Assembly: GCF_052324685.1 (NCBI RefSeq) | Contig: NW_027506890.1 | Coordinates: 248,501 to 312,500, forward strand | Length of the DNA: 64,000 bases | DNA from: Brachyhypopomus gauderio | Lineage: Eukaryota > Chordata > Actinopteri > Gymnotiformes > Hypopomidae | Reading direction: 5' to 3' | Shown: piece by piece, positions 1 through 11,302 of the stretch | How the letters are laid out: every line of letters starts with the position of its first letter | How positions within the stretch are numbered: the first letter of the stretch is position 1 | The notes under the pieces: generated by a model | Told to the model about the DNA's origin: nothing | Seen by the model: the letters and a program-made list of their open reading frames with translations, nothing else | Database searches by the model: none | Program-made: the position numbers and the translations under genes

Positions 1-1290
1 AAACTGGATATTTGAGGAATGACAAATCTTTTCTTAAAAGAACACTATGTCAAACTATAATTTGCTCATGTGTCAATGGGTGACACAACTCATGTGTCTG
101 GTCACATATCTTTTAACAATGTTACAGTAATCTTTAATCTAACCACTGCACAAAAAGAAATTTAATTCCTGTAAAGTTCTGTGAGCCATGTCAGTAGTTC
201 ATACCTACTAGTGTAAATAGGATTCTATTTTTGGTCTATTTTTTATGCACATAGTACATGGCCTTTGAGCCAAATTGCAGCATACTGTAGACAAAGCTTA
301 TGACAAAATGATAAAAAACGTGTTTTTTTTTTTCTTGAGTGGGGAGGAGTTGCTTTGTGAGGAAAAACTTAAAAGATTATAGTCCATTTCAGTGTTCTAT
401 GTATTTGTGAGGTCTGTTTGCATTGCTATTATATGCATCTAATCTGGTATGTATAATGTAAGTGTGTATCTTATCTTGCCAGCTAAAACAATATAATATT
501 GTATTATGTATTAACAAAAACAGGAATATGATTCCTGTGATTCCACCAATTCTACTTCTTAATAAACATAAACTGTGTTAATCTGTTGATCTGTGGATAG
601 ATATTAATCCTTCTGTTCATTAAGAAAAAAACAAAGCCAAACATATGAAAATAAGTCTATAAAGGGTGGCACTGACTTTTTGATCTATTTACTAGGAGTT
701 GAGACATATATCCTCTTATATTCCACTATATGAAATAGGCTATTTAAAATGCATTTACACATATTTACACCTATAGCAAGCATATATTTATTACATGTCT
801 TGTGATGGACAGAAACTAATTACAAATGCCTAAGGAAACAGCAGTGTCAAAGACTCTGAAATGTATATAATGTATGTATGATTCTACTTTAACAAAATAC
901 AGCATGTGTATTCGTGCTGCTCTACACGTCCGTGTTCTAAATCATATAGTGAACATCAGGCAGCCATTGGATTCAACATTCACTAGATCGATAAATAGAT
1001 GCAGGCTGACAAATCGATAACCCCAGTCTTTCACATCCTCATCCAGGTGCATGCCTTCAATGCTTATTCCCAGATGCAGGGACATATAGAATTTCTAGCG
1101 TGGCCGCTGGTACTGTGGGTCTCATGTAGAAGCTCGAGTATTGTATGTCACTATTGTACTGCAATGATAACTCCCTTCATCGACGGCGACGCGAGTGGAT
1201 GTGAGCTTTATGGACGCCTAAGAATTATTAGTAAATGTTTTGTAGCAGTAATTGTGTTTTTGATTGAATCTATTGAGGGACGTGATGAGA
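1..1290. other. AT-rich intergenic DNA, no gene seen
   Basis: No coding potential, RNA gene or clear repeat could be recognised. The sequence is AT-rich with scattered short T runs. Short open frames near the right end have no recognisable protein features and overlap the LTR remnant that follows. Confidence 0.5.
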
Positions 1291-1292
1291 CG

Positions 1293-1385
1293 TGTAACGC
1301 GAATAGGAGGCGGCCACACATGCTGAGAAGAGCGAGCTTTGTTATGGGCGAATCCATTAGAAGAGTCGTGTAAGCGGTCCAAGGT
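1293..1385 (-). repeat. LTR 3'-end remnant
   Basis: The segment starts TGTAACGCG on the plus strand, so on the minus strand it ends CGCGTTACA. Its minus strand shares the stretch around CTCGCTCTTCTCAGCAT with the LTR-like sequence at about 12.95-13.01 kb. Its terminal bases match the end of the solo LTR at 33422. It is therefore the 3' end of one LTR family with at least three members here. The rest of this copy was not found. Confidence 0.45.
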
Positions 1386-2846
1386 CGTGTCGGCGAGCAG
1401 CCAGGAAACGAAACAAATCCAAGACTCGAATAATGAGTCTTTGTTTAATGAATAATGAAACAAAGATATAAACCAAATAAAATTTACCTTGAGCACAAGG
1501 AAAAGAAAAACAATAACCGTCAGTGGAGTTAATACAGTAAAGCGTAACATCTGATCCTATAATTTTGAGGGATTGTCTTAATAATTAATAAAAAATAATA
1601 ATTAAGGTAAAAATCAGCTAATATAAAGGTTTTATTGTTGGATTAAACAGAAATATGAGGTGAAGTAATACAATATGTAACGTTGGCAGCAGGGGCGGTT
1701 TGTTCATTAGGGCGATTGGGCGACGCACCAAGAAAGGATGAAAAGGAAGTTTTTTTTCTCTCTCACATTCTATCACGGTATTTAATTAGCTATGGCTGTT
1801 CTGGACAGCGTTTCTTGCCTCTGAATGCCATTGTCCAATCAGCGTTGAGGTGCATTCACTGTAGTACCGATTACTCTCATGTTAATTTTTTTTTCTAAAG
1901 TGTAGGCGCTGCAATGAATGTCTATGGGTTGCGGGAGGGCTTGCCCTTACGTGTTTGGGTCAGACGTAACGTAGGGAAATTAATCTGCTCAACACGGCCA
2001 CAAGTAGTAGGTATGATGACAAAATTTTCAAACAGCCCCAAGCTTTACAAGAATCACATATCTGGACAGAGCTGAAATATACCTTTAAAATGATACCTGG
2101 ATTTTGAAAATTGGTTGAGAATTGATAAAGTTATGATATTTATAATATCACGTATCACATTAAAATATAATACATTAATTACAATAGAAGTCGTGTGAAT
2201 GAAATTCACTTAATCTAATTCTAATTAATCATAATTAATAATTAATCATAATCATAATCTAATTCGAAGTGATGTTAACTATATTACCATTTAACAACAA
2301 GTTATATCGGAAAACAATGAGATTAAACTACACAACACTGGTATCAGTACCGATTTCAAGAAAACACTGTGGGAACGAGTTAAACCTAGACGCCGCTTTT
2401 AGCCTAAAGTTGCTAGCTACCGTGACGTGACAATGTCAATCATGACTACTTATTTTCCGCGGTCTAGTAAAATACTTTCGCCTGCACGGATTTCGATTAA
2501 ATTTGGTCAGTATTGAGATAAAAGCTGTATTTTTAGGTCCACATATATTTCGATGGTGTCCAGAGCGTTGATGAAGAAAACAGACCGCTTGAAAACAACA
2601 AAGTATCTTATCGCTGGTCTCCCGACCTGAAATCGCCCCAGAGTTGACTATAAATAGTGCCTGATGATTGGCTGGGTTGTGCTTAACGAAGTCACAGTAG
2701 TATTCAGGAAAAATCATACACCTGCTAGGCGGTGAGGAGTGATGTTATATGACACCCTTACAAAAGTACAACGTAGTTTGGAACACATTACTGAGCCAGA
2801 ATTTTTCGCATCGAACGTTGGTTCATCAGCATACCTACAAGTAGCC
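1386..2846. other. Intergenic DNA with possible MITE remnants
   Basis: No gene was recognised. A stretch near 1690 (AGGGGCGGTTTG) resembles the end of a hAT-type MITE, but no partner end or target duplication could be fixed. The remainder is AT-rich. Confidence 0.35.
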
Positions 2847-3466
2847 TACCCGTCGCTGCAGAATCAAAAGTCCAAGGGGTGGAGCTGGATCTAGATCCAA
2901 CTCCTCCCACCGTCCATAGTTTCTTTTGGTCGGTCCAGGGGGTGGGCGGAGCTGCATCTAATCCAACTCCTCCTACGTGACGCTTACGTTTTCCGACCAG
3001 GTAATAGAAATCCAATAAATTCACCCTTTTACTGTTTAAAGATCAAAATGTTCTTTGAATGTTATTTAAATAACACAATACACGTTTTTTTAAGTTTACA
3101 AGAAAACGTAAAAGTGGACAGGAATAATGATCTGTGATTGCCCAACATAATAAAGTACAGTACATTTCTTAAATATGTACTATTTCATTTTTTTTTACCT
3201 TTAATAAAAATTACTTTTTTTCGTTAGGACGGTATACTTCAGGTGTGCAGAATGGACAGTGGTATTTACTGCAACATGTAGTGCACTGCACAACTGAAAG
3301 CGTCTGTCCTTTTTTCAAAACTGTGATATGCATCTATAGATGGATGGAAAAATATAAATAGCATTATATTAGTTGTGAAGTTTTTCAGTGAACTGGTTAA
3401 TGAGGATCATGGACCGTTACATGCACACACTACTGAATAACCCCCCTTGACGTGTCCGTTGATCTA

Positions 3467-3672
3467 CAGTGAGTCCAAGAAGTATTTGATCCCTTGCTGA
3501 TTTTCTTCGTTGGCCCACTAATAAAGACATGATCATTCTATACTTTTAATGGTAGATGTATTCTTACATGGAGAGACAGAATATTAAAAAGAAAATCCAG
3601 AAAATAAATCTAAGGAATATATATTAATTGATTTGTAGTTCATGGAGTGAAATAAGTATTTGATCCCTTAGT
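3467..3672 (+). repeat. Tc1 left terminal inverted repeat (IR/DR)
   Basis: The repeat begins CAGTGAGTCCAAGAAG. The outer direct repeat GTATTTGATCCCTT lies near 3482-3495 and the inner one near 3655-3669. The outer 120 bases match the right end almost perfectly in inverted orientation. These are the expected transposase binding sites. Confidence 0.85.
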
Positions 3673-3822
3673 ATTCATTAGCAGTTCTGGCTTTTACAGA
3701 CCAGTTAGACACTCCCAATCAACTTGTTACCTGACCTGAAGCCACCTGTTCTCACTAATCACTTGTGTGAAAAACACCTGTCCACAGAATCAGACAGATC
3801 ACACAGATTTCAAGTCTCCAAC

Positions 3823-4845
3823 ATGGGTAAAACCAAAGAGCTGTCACAGGACCTCAGAGTCAGAATTGTTGACCTTCACAAAGCTGGAATGGGCTACAAA
3901 AAGATTAGTAAGGTGTTGGATGTGAAAGTAACAACTATTGGTGCAATTATCAGAAAGTTTAAAGAGTATAACATGACAATCAACAGACCTCGGCCCGGTG
4001 CTCCAAAGAAGATTTCGCCTCGTGGGGTGGCAATGATGCTGAGAACGGTCAGAAATCATCCTGCAACCACTCGGCAGGAGTTAGCAAATGACCTGAAGGC
4101 AGCTGGGACCACAGTTTGCAATGAAACAATTGGCAACACTTTGCGCAACAATGGATTCACATCCTGCAGTGCCCGAAAGGTACCCCTGCTGAAGAGAGCA
4201 CATGTGGAGGCGCGCCTCAAGTATGCCAATGATCATTTGAAAGATGAACCAAGTTATTGGGAGAAGGTTTTGTGGTCAGACGAGACCCAAATTGAACTTT
4301 TTGGCCTCAACTCCACCCGCCATGTGTGGAGGAAGAAAAATGCTGCCTATGACCCCAAGAACACTGTGCCCACCGTCAAGCATGGAGGTGGAAGCATAAT
4401 GTTTCGGGGGTGTTTCTCTGCCAAGGGTACAGGGCTACTACACCGCATCACTGGGAAGATGGATGGAGTCATGTACCGCACAATCCTGAGGGACAATCTC
4501 CTCCCCTCTGCCAGGGATCTGAAAATGGGCCGTGGTTGGGTCTTCCAACATGATAACGACCCTAAACATACAGCAAAGGCAACAAAGGATTGGCTCAAGA
4601 AACATCACATTAAGGTCATGGAGTGGCCCAGCCAGTCGCCAGACCTCAATCCGATCGAAAATCTATGGAGGGAGCTGAAGGTCAGAGTTGCCAAGCGACA
4701 GCCCACCAACCTTCATGATTTAGAGAGGATCTGCAAAGAAGAGTGGGCCAAAATTCCCCCTGGTGTGTGTGCTAAACTTGTGGTTAACTACAACAAACGT
4801 CTCACCGCTGTGCTTGCAAACAAAGGCTTTGCCACTAAGTATTGA
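3823..4845 (+). CDS. Tc1-type transposase, full length
   Basis: DDE transposase that cuts and pastes the surrounding element at TA sites. The start at 3823 (MGKTKELSQ) gives the family's usual 340 residues. The open frame continues upstream, but that part is the element's leader. An N-terminal paired-like helix-turn-helix is followed by an AT-hook-like [10 protein letters not shown] near residues 55-65. The catalytic triad is complete: D153 in WSDETQ, D244 in FQHDND and E279 in NPIENLW, with the DD34E spacing. A glycine-rich KHGGGS box lies between D153 and D244. No stop or frameshift is visible. Whether this copy is active cannot be told from sequence. Identity is secure. Confidence 0.95.
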   Translation: MGKTKELSQDLRVRIVDLHKAGMGYKKISKVLDVKVTTIGAIIRKFKEYNMTINRPRPGAPKKISPRGVAMMLRTVRNHPATTRQELANDLKAAGTTVCNETIGNTLRNNGFTSCSARKVPLLKRAHVEARLKYANDHLKDEPSYWEKVLWSDETQIELFGLNSTRHVWRKKNAAYDPKNTVPTVKHGGGSIMFRGCFSAKGTGLLHRITGKMDGVMYRTILRDNLLPSARDLKMGRGWVFQHDNDPKHTAKATKDWLKKHHIKVMEWPSQSPDLNPIENLWRELKVRVAKRQPTNLHDLERICKEEWAKIPPGVCAKLVVNYNKRLTAVLANKGFATKY

Positions 4846-4856
4846 GTGTGTTTGGC

Positions 4857-5061
4857 AAGAGGGATCAAATAATTATTTTCCTCATTAAAATACAAATTAA
4901 TTAAAATATATTCTTTAAAATTATATTCTGGATTTTTGTCTTGATATTCTGTCTCTCCATGTAAGAATACATCTACCATTAAAAGTATAGAATGATCATG
5001 TCTTTATTAGTGGGCCAACGAAGAAAATCAGCAAGGGATCAAATACTTCTTGGACTCACTG
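4857..5061 (-). repeat. Tc1 right terminal inverted repeat (IR/DR)
   Basis: This is the inverted counterpart of the left end. The inner repeat AGGGATCAAATA starts near 4860 and the outer one AGGGATCAAATAC near 5034. It ends GGACTCACTG next to TA. Confidence 0.85.
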
Positions 5062-5583
5062 TATATGGACGTGTCCATGCTGTACCAAACAGCACAACCA
5101 TTACAAATTTTAAGTAACTACAGCAAACACGAATTAATTTAACAGTTTATGTCCAATATGAAGAACACAACATACATAAGTATTTTAATACATCTGTATT
5201 CTGTTTAGCTAACCACTCGTTTTCTAACATCAGTTTTTACCGTCACTTACTTAGACACCTAGATTAGATAAACTTAATAGTGGTTGTTCGTGCAAACAGA
5301 AATAGTCAGATTTAGTATAATCACCAAAGGAAACTAGTTACTAGCATTAGCGAGATAAAAACTGGTTTATTATTAACCTACTTTCACATTCCTGATTGTT
5401 CACAAATGAATGGCATGTGAGTAAATAAGAATAGCAATTTAGGATGACAATGGTGATTTGAAATGGCTGATCTGATACAACTGTGTAGTGCAATCTTCAG
5501 ACCAATGAAAACACGATGGTGGGAGGAGTTGGATCTAAGATCCAGCTCCACCCCCTGGACTTTTGCTTCTGCAGCAATGGGTA

Positions 5584-6019
5584 TCTCCACAGCCAGCGTT
5601 TCATTAAGAGAAGTGCCATTCTGTCGTCTTAATAATCAAGATAAACTAGCAACTAAGGAATTAGGGCCACCGAGACCAAATTTCAACATCAAACAAGTGA
5701 AGTGTCTACAAAGGGAGGAAAATAATATAACTGAGGATTTTCAGGAAACTGGTATGAAGGGAAAACATGGCTAGCAGGCTGTGATGTAGCTCGCGCCCCC
5801 GCTCTGCTTTCCCTGCATTCTGTTCCATCCTTAATACTGTTGCCCATTTATATTCTAACACCTAAACTAAAATGGTGTCTGAGGAATACAGAAATTATTG
5901 TGAGTGGGAAAGATTCACTTTATTTAATTAATGGTAAATTTGGCCTCTCTCCATGTTTAAAGTTGTTTGTGAGGGCAAATTGAGAGATGACCATCTCAGT
6001 TAAATGTTCAGTCATTGTA
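5584..6019. other. Spacer between TIR element and L2
   Basis: No gene or clear repeat is recognised in this stretch of about 430 bases between copy A of the TIR element and the first L2 copy. Confidence 0.4.
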
Positions 6020-7530
6020 GAGCTTTAACCAAGATGAACCAAACTCAGTTTAGGAAAAATTGAGGCCTGTGTAAGAGATATTAAATGCTGGATGTCCCTA
6101 AACTTCCTCCAACTTAATGAGGACAAAACAAAAGTTCACCTCCTGGGCCCTAAGTCCTCAAAACAGAAAATTCCAGATCTAATGCTTAATCTCGCAGACT
6201 ACCCCATTACACCTGGCACAGTAGCCAAAAACCTAGGCGTCATACTCAACTCTGACCTATCATTTGATAAATACATAGATAATACTACTAGGATAGCTTT
6301 TCTACATCTCCGCAACATTGCTAAGTTAAGAAATGCATTATCACAGGATGATGCGGAAAAATTGGTGCACGCCTTTGTTAGCTCCAGATTAGATTGTAAC
6401 TCACTACTGTCAGGATGTTCAAATAGGAATTTAAATAAACTTCAAATAGTTCAAAATGCCGCAGCCAGGGTTCTGACCAGAACTAGAAAATTTCAGCATA
6501 TCAGTCCAGTCCTATCAGCCCTGCATTGGCTCCCAGTTAAATTCCGTATTGACTTTAAAATTCTTTTATTAACTTATAAAGCATTGCACGGGCTTGCTCC
6601 TGAATACCTTCAGGAACTTATTTCCTATTATGAACGCACACGTCCACTAAGATCACAGGGTGCTGGTCTTTTATTAGTTCCAAAAATTAACAAGGTAACA
6701 GCAGGGGGAAGAGCCTTTTCTTGTAAGGCCCCCCAGCTTTGGAATGATCTTCCTAAATGCGTCCGGGACTCTGACACAGTAACAATCTTTAAGTCTAGGT
6801 TGAAAACCCACTTATTTAGTTTAGCGTTTGATCATTAATATCCCCCCTTAGATAAAGGTACAGATCCAGGGGTTCATAGACGAAGGGTTTTATGGTAGAC
6901 TGGGGCGCTGGTGCTGTCATCCTGTCACTGCTCGAGGTCACTCAAGTTTGTTGACAGTGCAGTGGACGGATGTCATGGTCTCAGGATGCCCCCAACCCTA
7001 TGTTAACTTCTGGTTCTGCCTTTTTTTTAGCTAGGCTGTAATAGTTTAACTTAATGCCGGAGTTGCTGCCACATTCCAGAAATGTTTATAATTTCACCTG
7101 TCCTGTATATGTCCCCATGCAGCGCTAATTTTCCCTGTTTCATTTCTCCACATGGCTGCCCGCCTGCTTGAGGAATGATGAGATGAGGAGACCAGCGATC
7201 CTCCTGGGCCAGCCACCTCCTGCCTAACCGGATGCCTACACCATGATGGACATTATTACATCTTTTTCCTTTTCTTTCTCTTCTTTCTGTATAAATTGCT
7301 GTTGTTGTCATGGTGACCGGTGTCGGCCAGAGGAGGATGGGTTCCCCCCCTGAGTCTTGGTTCCTCTCAAGGTTTCTTCCTCATGCAAAAAACTAGGGAG
7401 TTTTTCCTTGCCACTGTCGCCTTTGGCTTGCTCACTGGGGGCTAGGACCCGGCACTTGTAAAGCTGCTTTGTGACAACAACTGTTGTAAAAAGCGCTATA
7501 TAAATAAAATTTGATTGATTGATTGATGAT
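6020..7530 (+). mobile_element. L2-clade LINE, 5'-truncated copy 1
   Basis: The copy holds the C-terminal part of the L2 ORF2, then a 3' UTR ending in a GCGCTATATAAATAAA box and a TGAT-type tail near 7510-7527. This is the standard 3' structure of fish L2 LINEs. The 3' UTR matches, in inverted orientation, the copy at 46.2-49.2 kb. The 5' edge is set by alignment with that copy and is approximate. Confidence 0.85.
6092..6838 (+). pseudogene. L2 ORF2 C-terminal fragment
   Basis: The open frame of 248 codons begins inside the region just after the reverse transcriptase active site. Motifs that identify it are NEDKTKVHLLG, SSRLDCNSLLSG, IVQNAAARVLTRTRK, ALHWLPVKFRI and WNDLPKCVRDS, all typical of the L2 ORF2 C-terminus. 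The YADD box and endonuclease are missing, so this is a dead 5'-truncated copy. The open frame suggests a fairly recent insertion. It lies in the same orientation as Tc1 but is unrelated to it. Confidence 0.85.
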
Positions 7531-7689
7531 ATTTACAAGATATATCGGTGCACAAATACTGTACAGTCTATAATGTAAAGAGAAATATATATTTATCATT
7601 ATATTTTCATTGGTTAAGTCATTGTTTTTTATTTACCCACTGAAATGGTCACCTTGGATGTCATCAAAACAATTGCCCCCCCTGAGATA

Positions 7690-8775
7690 TTTGTCAGAGG
7701 CTGCCACTGGTTGGCAGGCAGGACGAGGCGAGTGCGTCGTGTCCAAACACACTTTTATTTAACATAGAATGTTGTCGTACAATAGCGCACTTTACACACT
7801 TTGCACGAACGCACAAATAGATAAACTACATCAACCCCAAGTGATCACGAGACGAGCGACAGGTGAGACCGATGAACACACTCACTTACAATCTTCACCC
7901 ACGGAAATACATATATGGACATAACCAGACGCAGACGACATAAACACGCGCCCAAAAGGAGGGGTCCAGAGCTGTTCCGTGTCAGAGCCCCCATCATGGG
8001 CCCGCTACTCCCGGAGCATCCAGCCTAGCTGGAAGGCCCCAAACCTACACCGACGGGCAGATCTGGAGCCGCCGGAACAGCAAGCCTCCGGGAGTCGTCA
8101 TCCCCAATGGCGAGGCCTGCCACGGAGTCCTTTAGAACACCCTCCCTGGGAAGACAGGGGAAAACACATTAGACAACACTGGCACGTTCACGAACACACA
8201 CGGGAACATGAAACACAAGAGGCACAAGAAAGAAAAGGGGATTAGGAAGAAACACTGGGATAGACACACACACAGGCACAGGCACCCATGAAAACAGGCA
8301 TCCCACATGTAGGAGAGTGGCCAGGGGAGACAACCCCCTTAAAGCCACAGGCAACTCTATAGGCAGAGTCCCTCCTGTCCTCGGACTAGCTCCTCCACCA
8401 CGTGCAGCGCCGCTAAGTGCTTCAGGGGGTTGCACACCAGCAGTCCTCACGGTGGACGCGCTTTTAGTCCCTCTAGACGCCACCGAAGGACACACCTGCT
8501 GATGCACATTAGGCGCTCCTCTGTGCACCTCGGGAGGGACCCAGAATATCCTTGGCGACTCCCTTGCGGAACCAGTCCCCGGTTGCACCTCCTGAGACCG
8601 CGCAGATGTATCCTCTGCCGTATCCATGGTCATCCTCCACTGAGGCCTCCGCGCTCTGTGACATAGCCTCCTTCGGGGATTGGCACAGCGAACAGTCCAT
8701 ACTGCTCTACTCAGAGGGGGAAAGAGGAACATCCTCTGACAGACACCCCCTTCCTGACTTCACGGTCACGTCCGA
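7690..8775 (-). repeat. GC-rich LTR-like block of unknown family
   Basis: On the minus strand the block ends GCAGCCTCTGACA after an AATAAAAGTGTG polyadenylation-like signal. An upstream GGGGGCTCTGACAC could be a polypurine tract joined to an LTR start near 7985, giving an LTR of about 290 bp. The rest (7985-8775) is GC-rich and has a long minus-strand open frame with no recognisable motif. No second LTR or target duplication could be fixed. It could also be another kind of repeat. Confidence 0.35.
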
Positions 8776-9160
8776 GTAGGGTTGCAACTGTATGAGATTT
8801 TCACGGTATGATAACCGTCTCAGAAAATACCGCGGTATCACGGTATCACAGTTTGTTACATATATTATTAAAAGATACACTGACCCTTAAAGAAATTACA
8901 ACAAAAGGTTTTTTTTGTTCAGTGAACTATTTATTGTAGAAACCTGGAACTATTGTATACAAAATGTCTCCTTTAAAAAAATAAGCTGTACACCTTTTTA
9001 TATAAATACTGCAAAATTTGAGAAACCTAAATCATGGATTTCAGTAGGCTTACAATTACTTAAGTTTAAATTATTTAATATCTGATAAACTGAGCCTGGG
9101 TCAGTGTCTGCTGATCAACAACTGTTGTAAACATCCATTTTACTGCCAAGTTGGAATATA
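8776..9160. repeat. Possible DNA-transposon end, unclassified
   Basis: The segment starts with a palindrome-rich stretch (TTTTCACGGTATGATAACCG and ATACCGCGGTATCACGG) of the kind found at MITE ends. No partner end was found. The rest is AT-rich and empty. Confidence 0.3.
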
Positions 9161-9164
9161 AAAT

Positions 9165-10378
9165 GTGTCAGGTAAATGTTTGTTCCAGTTTTTGAGGGGT
9201 GTTTATACTACCACATATCGTTTCAGACGTATGAATGCTTCCGCCATTCGCGGAGGTTCGGAGATAACCATCACTGCAGAAGCAAAAGTCCAGGGGGTGG
9301 AGCTGGATCTTAGATCCAACTCCTCCCACCATTGTGTTTTCATTGGTCTGAAGTAATTGCACTACGCAGAGTTGTATCAGATCAGCCATTCCAAATCACC
9401 GTTGTCGTCCTACATTACTATTCTTATTTACTCACATGCCGTTCATTTGTGAACAATCACGAATGTGAAAGTAGGTTAATAATAAACCTAATGCTATTAA
9501 CTAGTTTCCTTTGGTGATTATACTAAATCTGACTGTTTCTGTTTGCACGAACAGCCACTGTTAAGTTTATCTAATCTAGGTGTCTAAGTAAGCAACGGTA
9601 AAAACTGATGTTAGAAGACGAGCGGTTAGCTAAATGTTGTGTTCTTCATATTGGACATAAACTGTTAAATTAATTCGTGTTTGCTGTAGTTACTTAAAAT
9701 TTGTAATGGTTGTGCTGTTCGGTACCGCATGGACACTTCGAGGGGGATTGTTATTCAGTAGTGCGTGCATGTAATGGCCATGATCCTAATTAACCAGTTC
9801 ACTGAAAAACTTCACAACTAATATAATGCTATTTATATTTTTCCATCCATCTATAGATGCATATCACAGTTTTGAAAAAAGGACAGACGCTTTCAGTTGT
9901 GCAGTGCACTACTTGTTTCAGTAAATACCATGTCCATTCTGCACACCTGAAGTGTACCGTCCTAACGAAAAAAGTAATTTTATTAAAGGTAAAAGAAATG
10001 TACTGTACTTTATTATGTTGGCAATCACAGATCATTATTCCTGTCCACTTTTACGTTTTCTTGTATACTTAAAAAAAACGTGTATTGTGTTATTCAAATA
10101 ACATTCAAAGAACATTTTGATCTTTAAACGGTAAAAGGGTGAATTTATTGGATTTCTATTTCCTGGTCGGAAAACGTAAGCGACACGTAGGAGGAGTTGG
10201 ATTAGATGCAGCTCCGCCCACCCCCTGGACCGACCAAAAGAAACTATGGATGGTGTTGGATCTAGATCCAGCTCCACCCCTTGGACTTTTGATTCTGCAG
10301 CGACGGGTACTTGGAGGTTCTTGCGAGGTGTGCGGAGTCGCGCGCTACGGTCACTCGCGAAAGTATAAACCTAGCTTA
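9165..10378 (-). mobile_element. Harbinger-type MITE carrying TIR element copy B
   Basis: Both flanks of copy B match the left part of the MITE at 19432-19915 in inverted orientation. They share the GGTTTATACTTTCGC-like end (10365-10378), the GTGACCGTAGCG-like segment, the AAACGATATGTG segment and the CATTTACCTGACA segment. Copy B is therefore an insertion inside an older MITE. The end near 9165 is only where homology fades. Confidence 0.55.
9265..10309 (-). mobile_element. Non-autonomous TIR element, copy B
   Basis: This 1045-bp inverted copy of the element at 2847-5583 has matching ends (CACTGCAGAAGCAAAAGTCC and the complement of TACCCGTCGCTGCAG). It contains no Tc1. The equivalent of the Tc1 insertion site lies near 9730-9745. 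No coding sequence is seen. Confidence 0.65.
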
Positions 10379-11302
10379 TTAAGGTCCTTGCTTTCACTGG
10401 ACGTGAAAGACGCCATTGATTTACATGCGTTCATTTTCACATTCTGACGTGCCTGTTTTTCATATGTTAAAACCAGACTCGGTGTGAAAGCCTTAAAATA
10501 GAAATCTCTATTGTGAGGATCATTGATCTATATTACTGGATTGGATATCACGTGACTTAGCATGCGCCGCGCAGGTGCCATTACTATGCATTGAGTCGTG
10601 CATTGAGGAGCATCCATGGATGGACATAAAAATGAGATCTAGCAGACAGTCACGTAAGGAAAACCAAAGAGGGACATAAATTGTCAAAACTACGACAACA
10701 AGATCACAAGATCAAAGAGTATCACATTTCACAGGTCAGTAAAACAATTTTTCTAAAAAAAAAAATGGAGATGAGGGATGTTGACTGTCCATGCTAGCTT
10801 GATTTTGATAACGCTATGTCGAGTAAACCCACTTAAAAACAAGTTTTCTGTTCCAACAAATTACAATGTATTGTTAATAATATTGTTATCATGTTAGGAT
10901 AATGTTGTAAATACGATGTTCATTAAAATTATCTCTAAAACTGTTTTACTGGGACCGATGTTCAGTCCAGTTGGCATTATGTCCCTTAACTGTATGATAA
11001 TTTCCGCCCGCTGTGGCGACACTAGCTGTTGTTAGCATACCACCGCTAGCTAGTTTCAATTCATTCCTTTGATGTCCTCGTGCGCGTTGTTTACATATTC
11101 CGCTCCCGAGGAACACGGAGCTGTGAACGTTATTTTGTTTGGAACCTTATTTTGCTTAAGAAGTTATCTAGTACATGTTATTGTTTATTGCGTTTTTAAA
11201 GCTGTACTGTCGTCTCAATTAATTTTTTTTTTAAATAGCAGTTAATTAGGAGAGGAAACAATATTTTTTTGGGGGGAGGGGGGTTGGAAGCGGGCCCAGG
11301 TA
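10379..11302. other. Intergenic DNA, no gene seen
   Basis: No gene, RNA or classifiable repeat was recognised in this stretch of about 900 bases. A short GGGGGGAGGGGGG run lies at about 11271-11283. Confidence 0.4.

Larger units (their letters stand above)
3467..5061 (+). mobile_element. Tc1/mariner transposon, apparently intact
   Basis: The 1595-bp element begins CAGTGAGTCC and ends GGACTCACTG, flanked by the TA target duplication (3465-3466 and 5062-5063). Terminal inverted repeats of about 200 bp carry an outer and an inner direct repeat of GTATTTGATCCCTT type, the IR/DR layout of fish Tc1 elements. It encodes a full-length 340-residue transposase on the plus strand. It sits inside TIR element copy A. 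Copy B at 9.3-10.3 kb lacks it and serves as an approximate empty site. Confidence 0.93.
2847..5583 (+). mobile_element. Non-autonomous TIR element, copy A, split by Tc1
   Basis: The ends are inverted repeats: TACCCGTCGCTGCAG at 2847 and the complement of TACCCATTGCTGCAG at 5583. Each is followed by AAAGTCCA and a GGTGGAGCTGGATC segment. An inverted second copy lies at 9265-10309 and aligns through most of its length. Without the Tc1 insertion copy A is about 1.14 kb, close to the 1045 bp of copy B. No transposase is encoded. The superfamily is uncertain because no clean target duplication was found. Confidence 0.65.

Noticed and set aside
8169-8732. 187-codon minus-strand open frame as a host gene
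   Set aside because: No recognisable domain and no splice structure. It lies in a GC-rich repeat-like block, so it is noted there and not called a gene.
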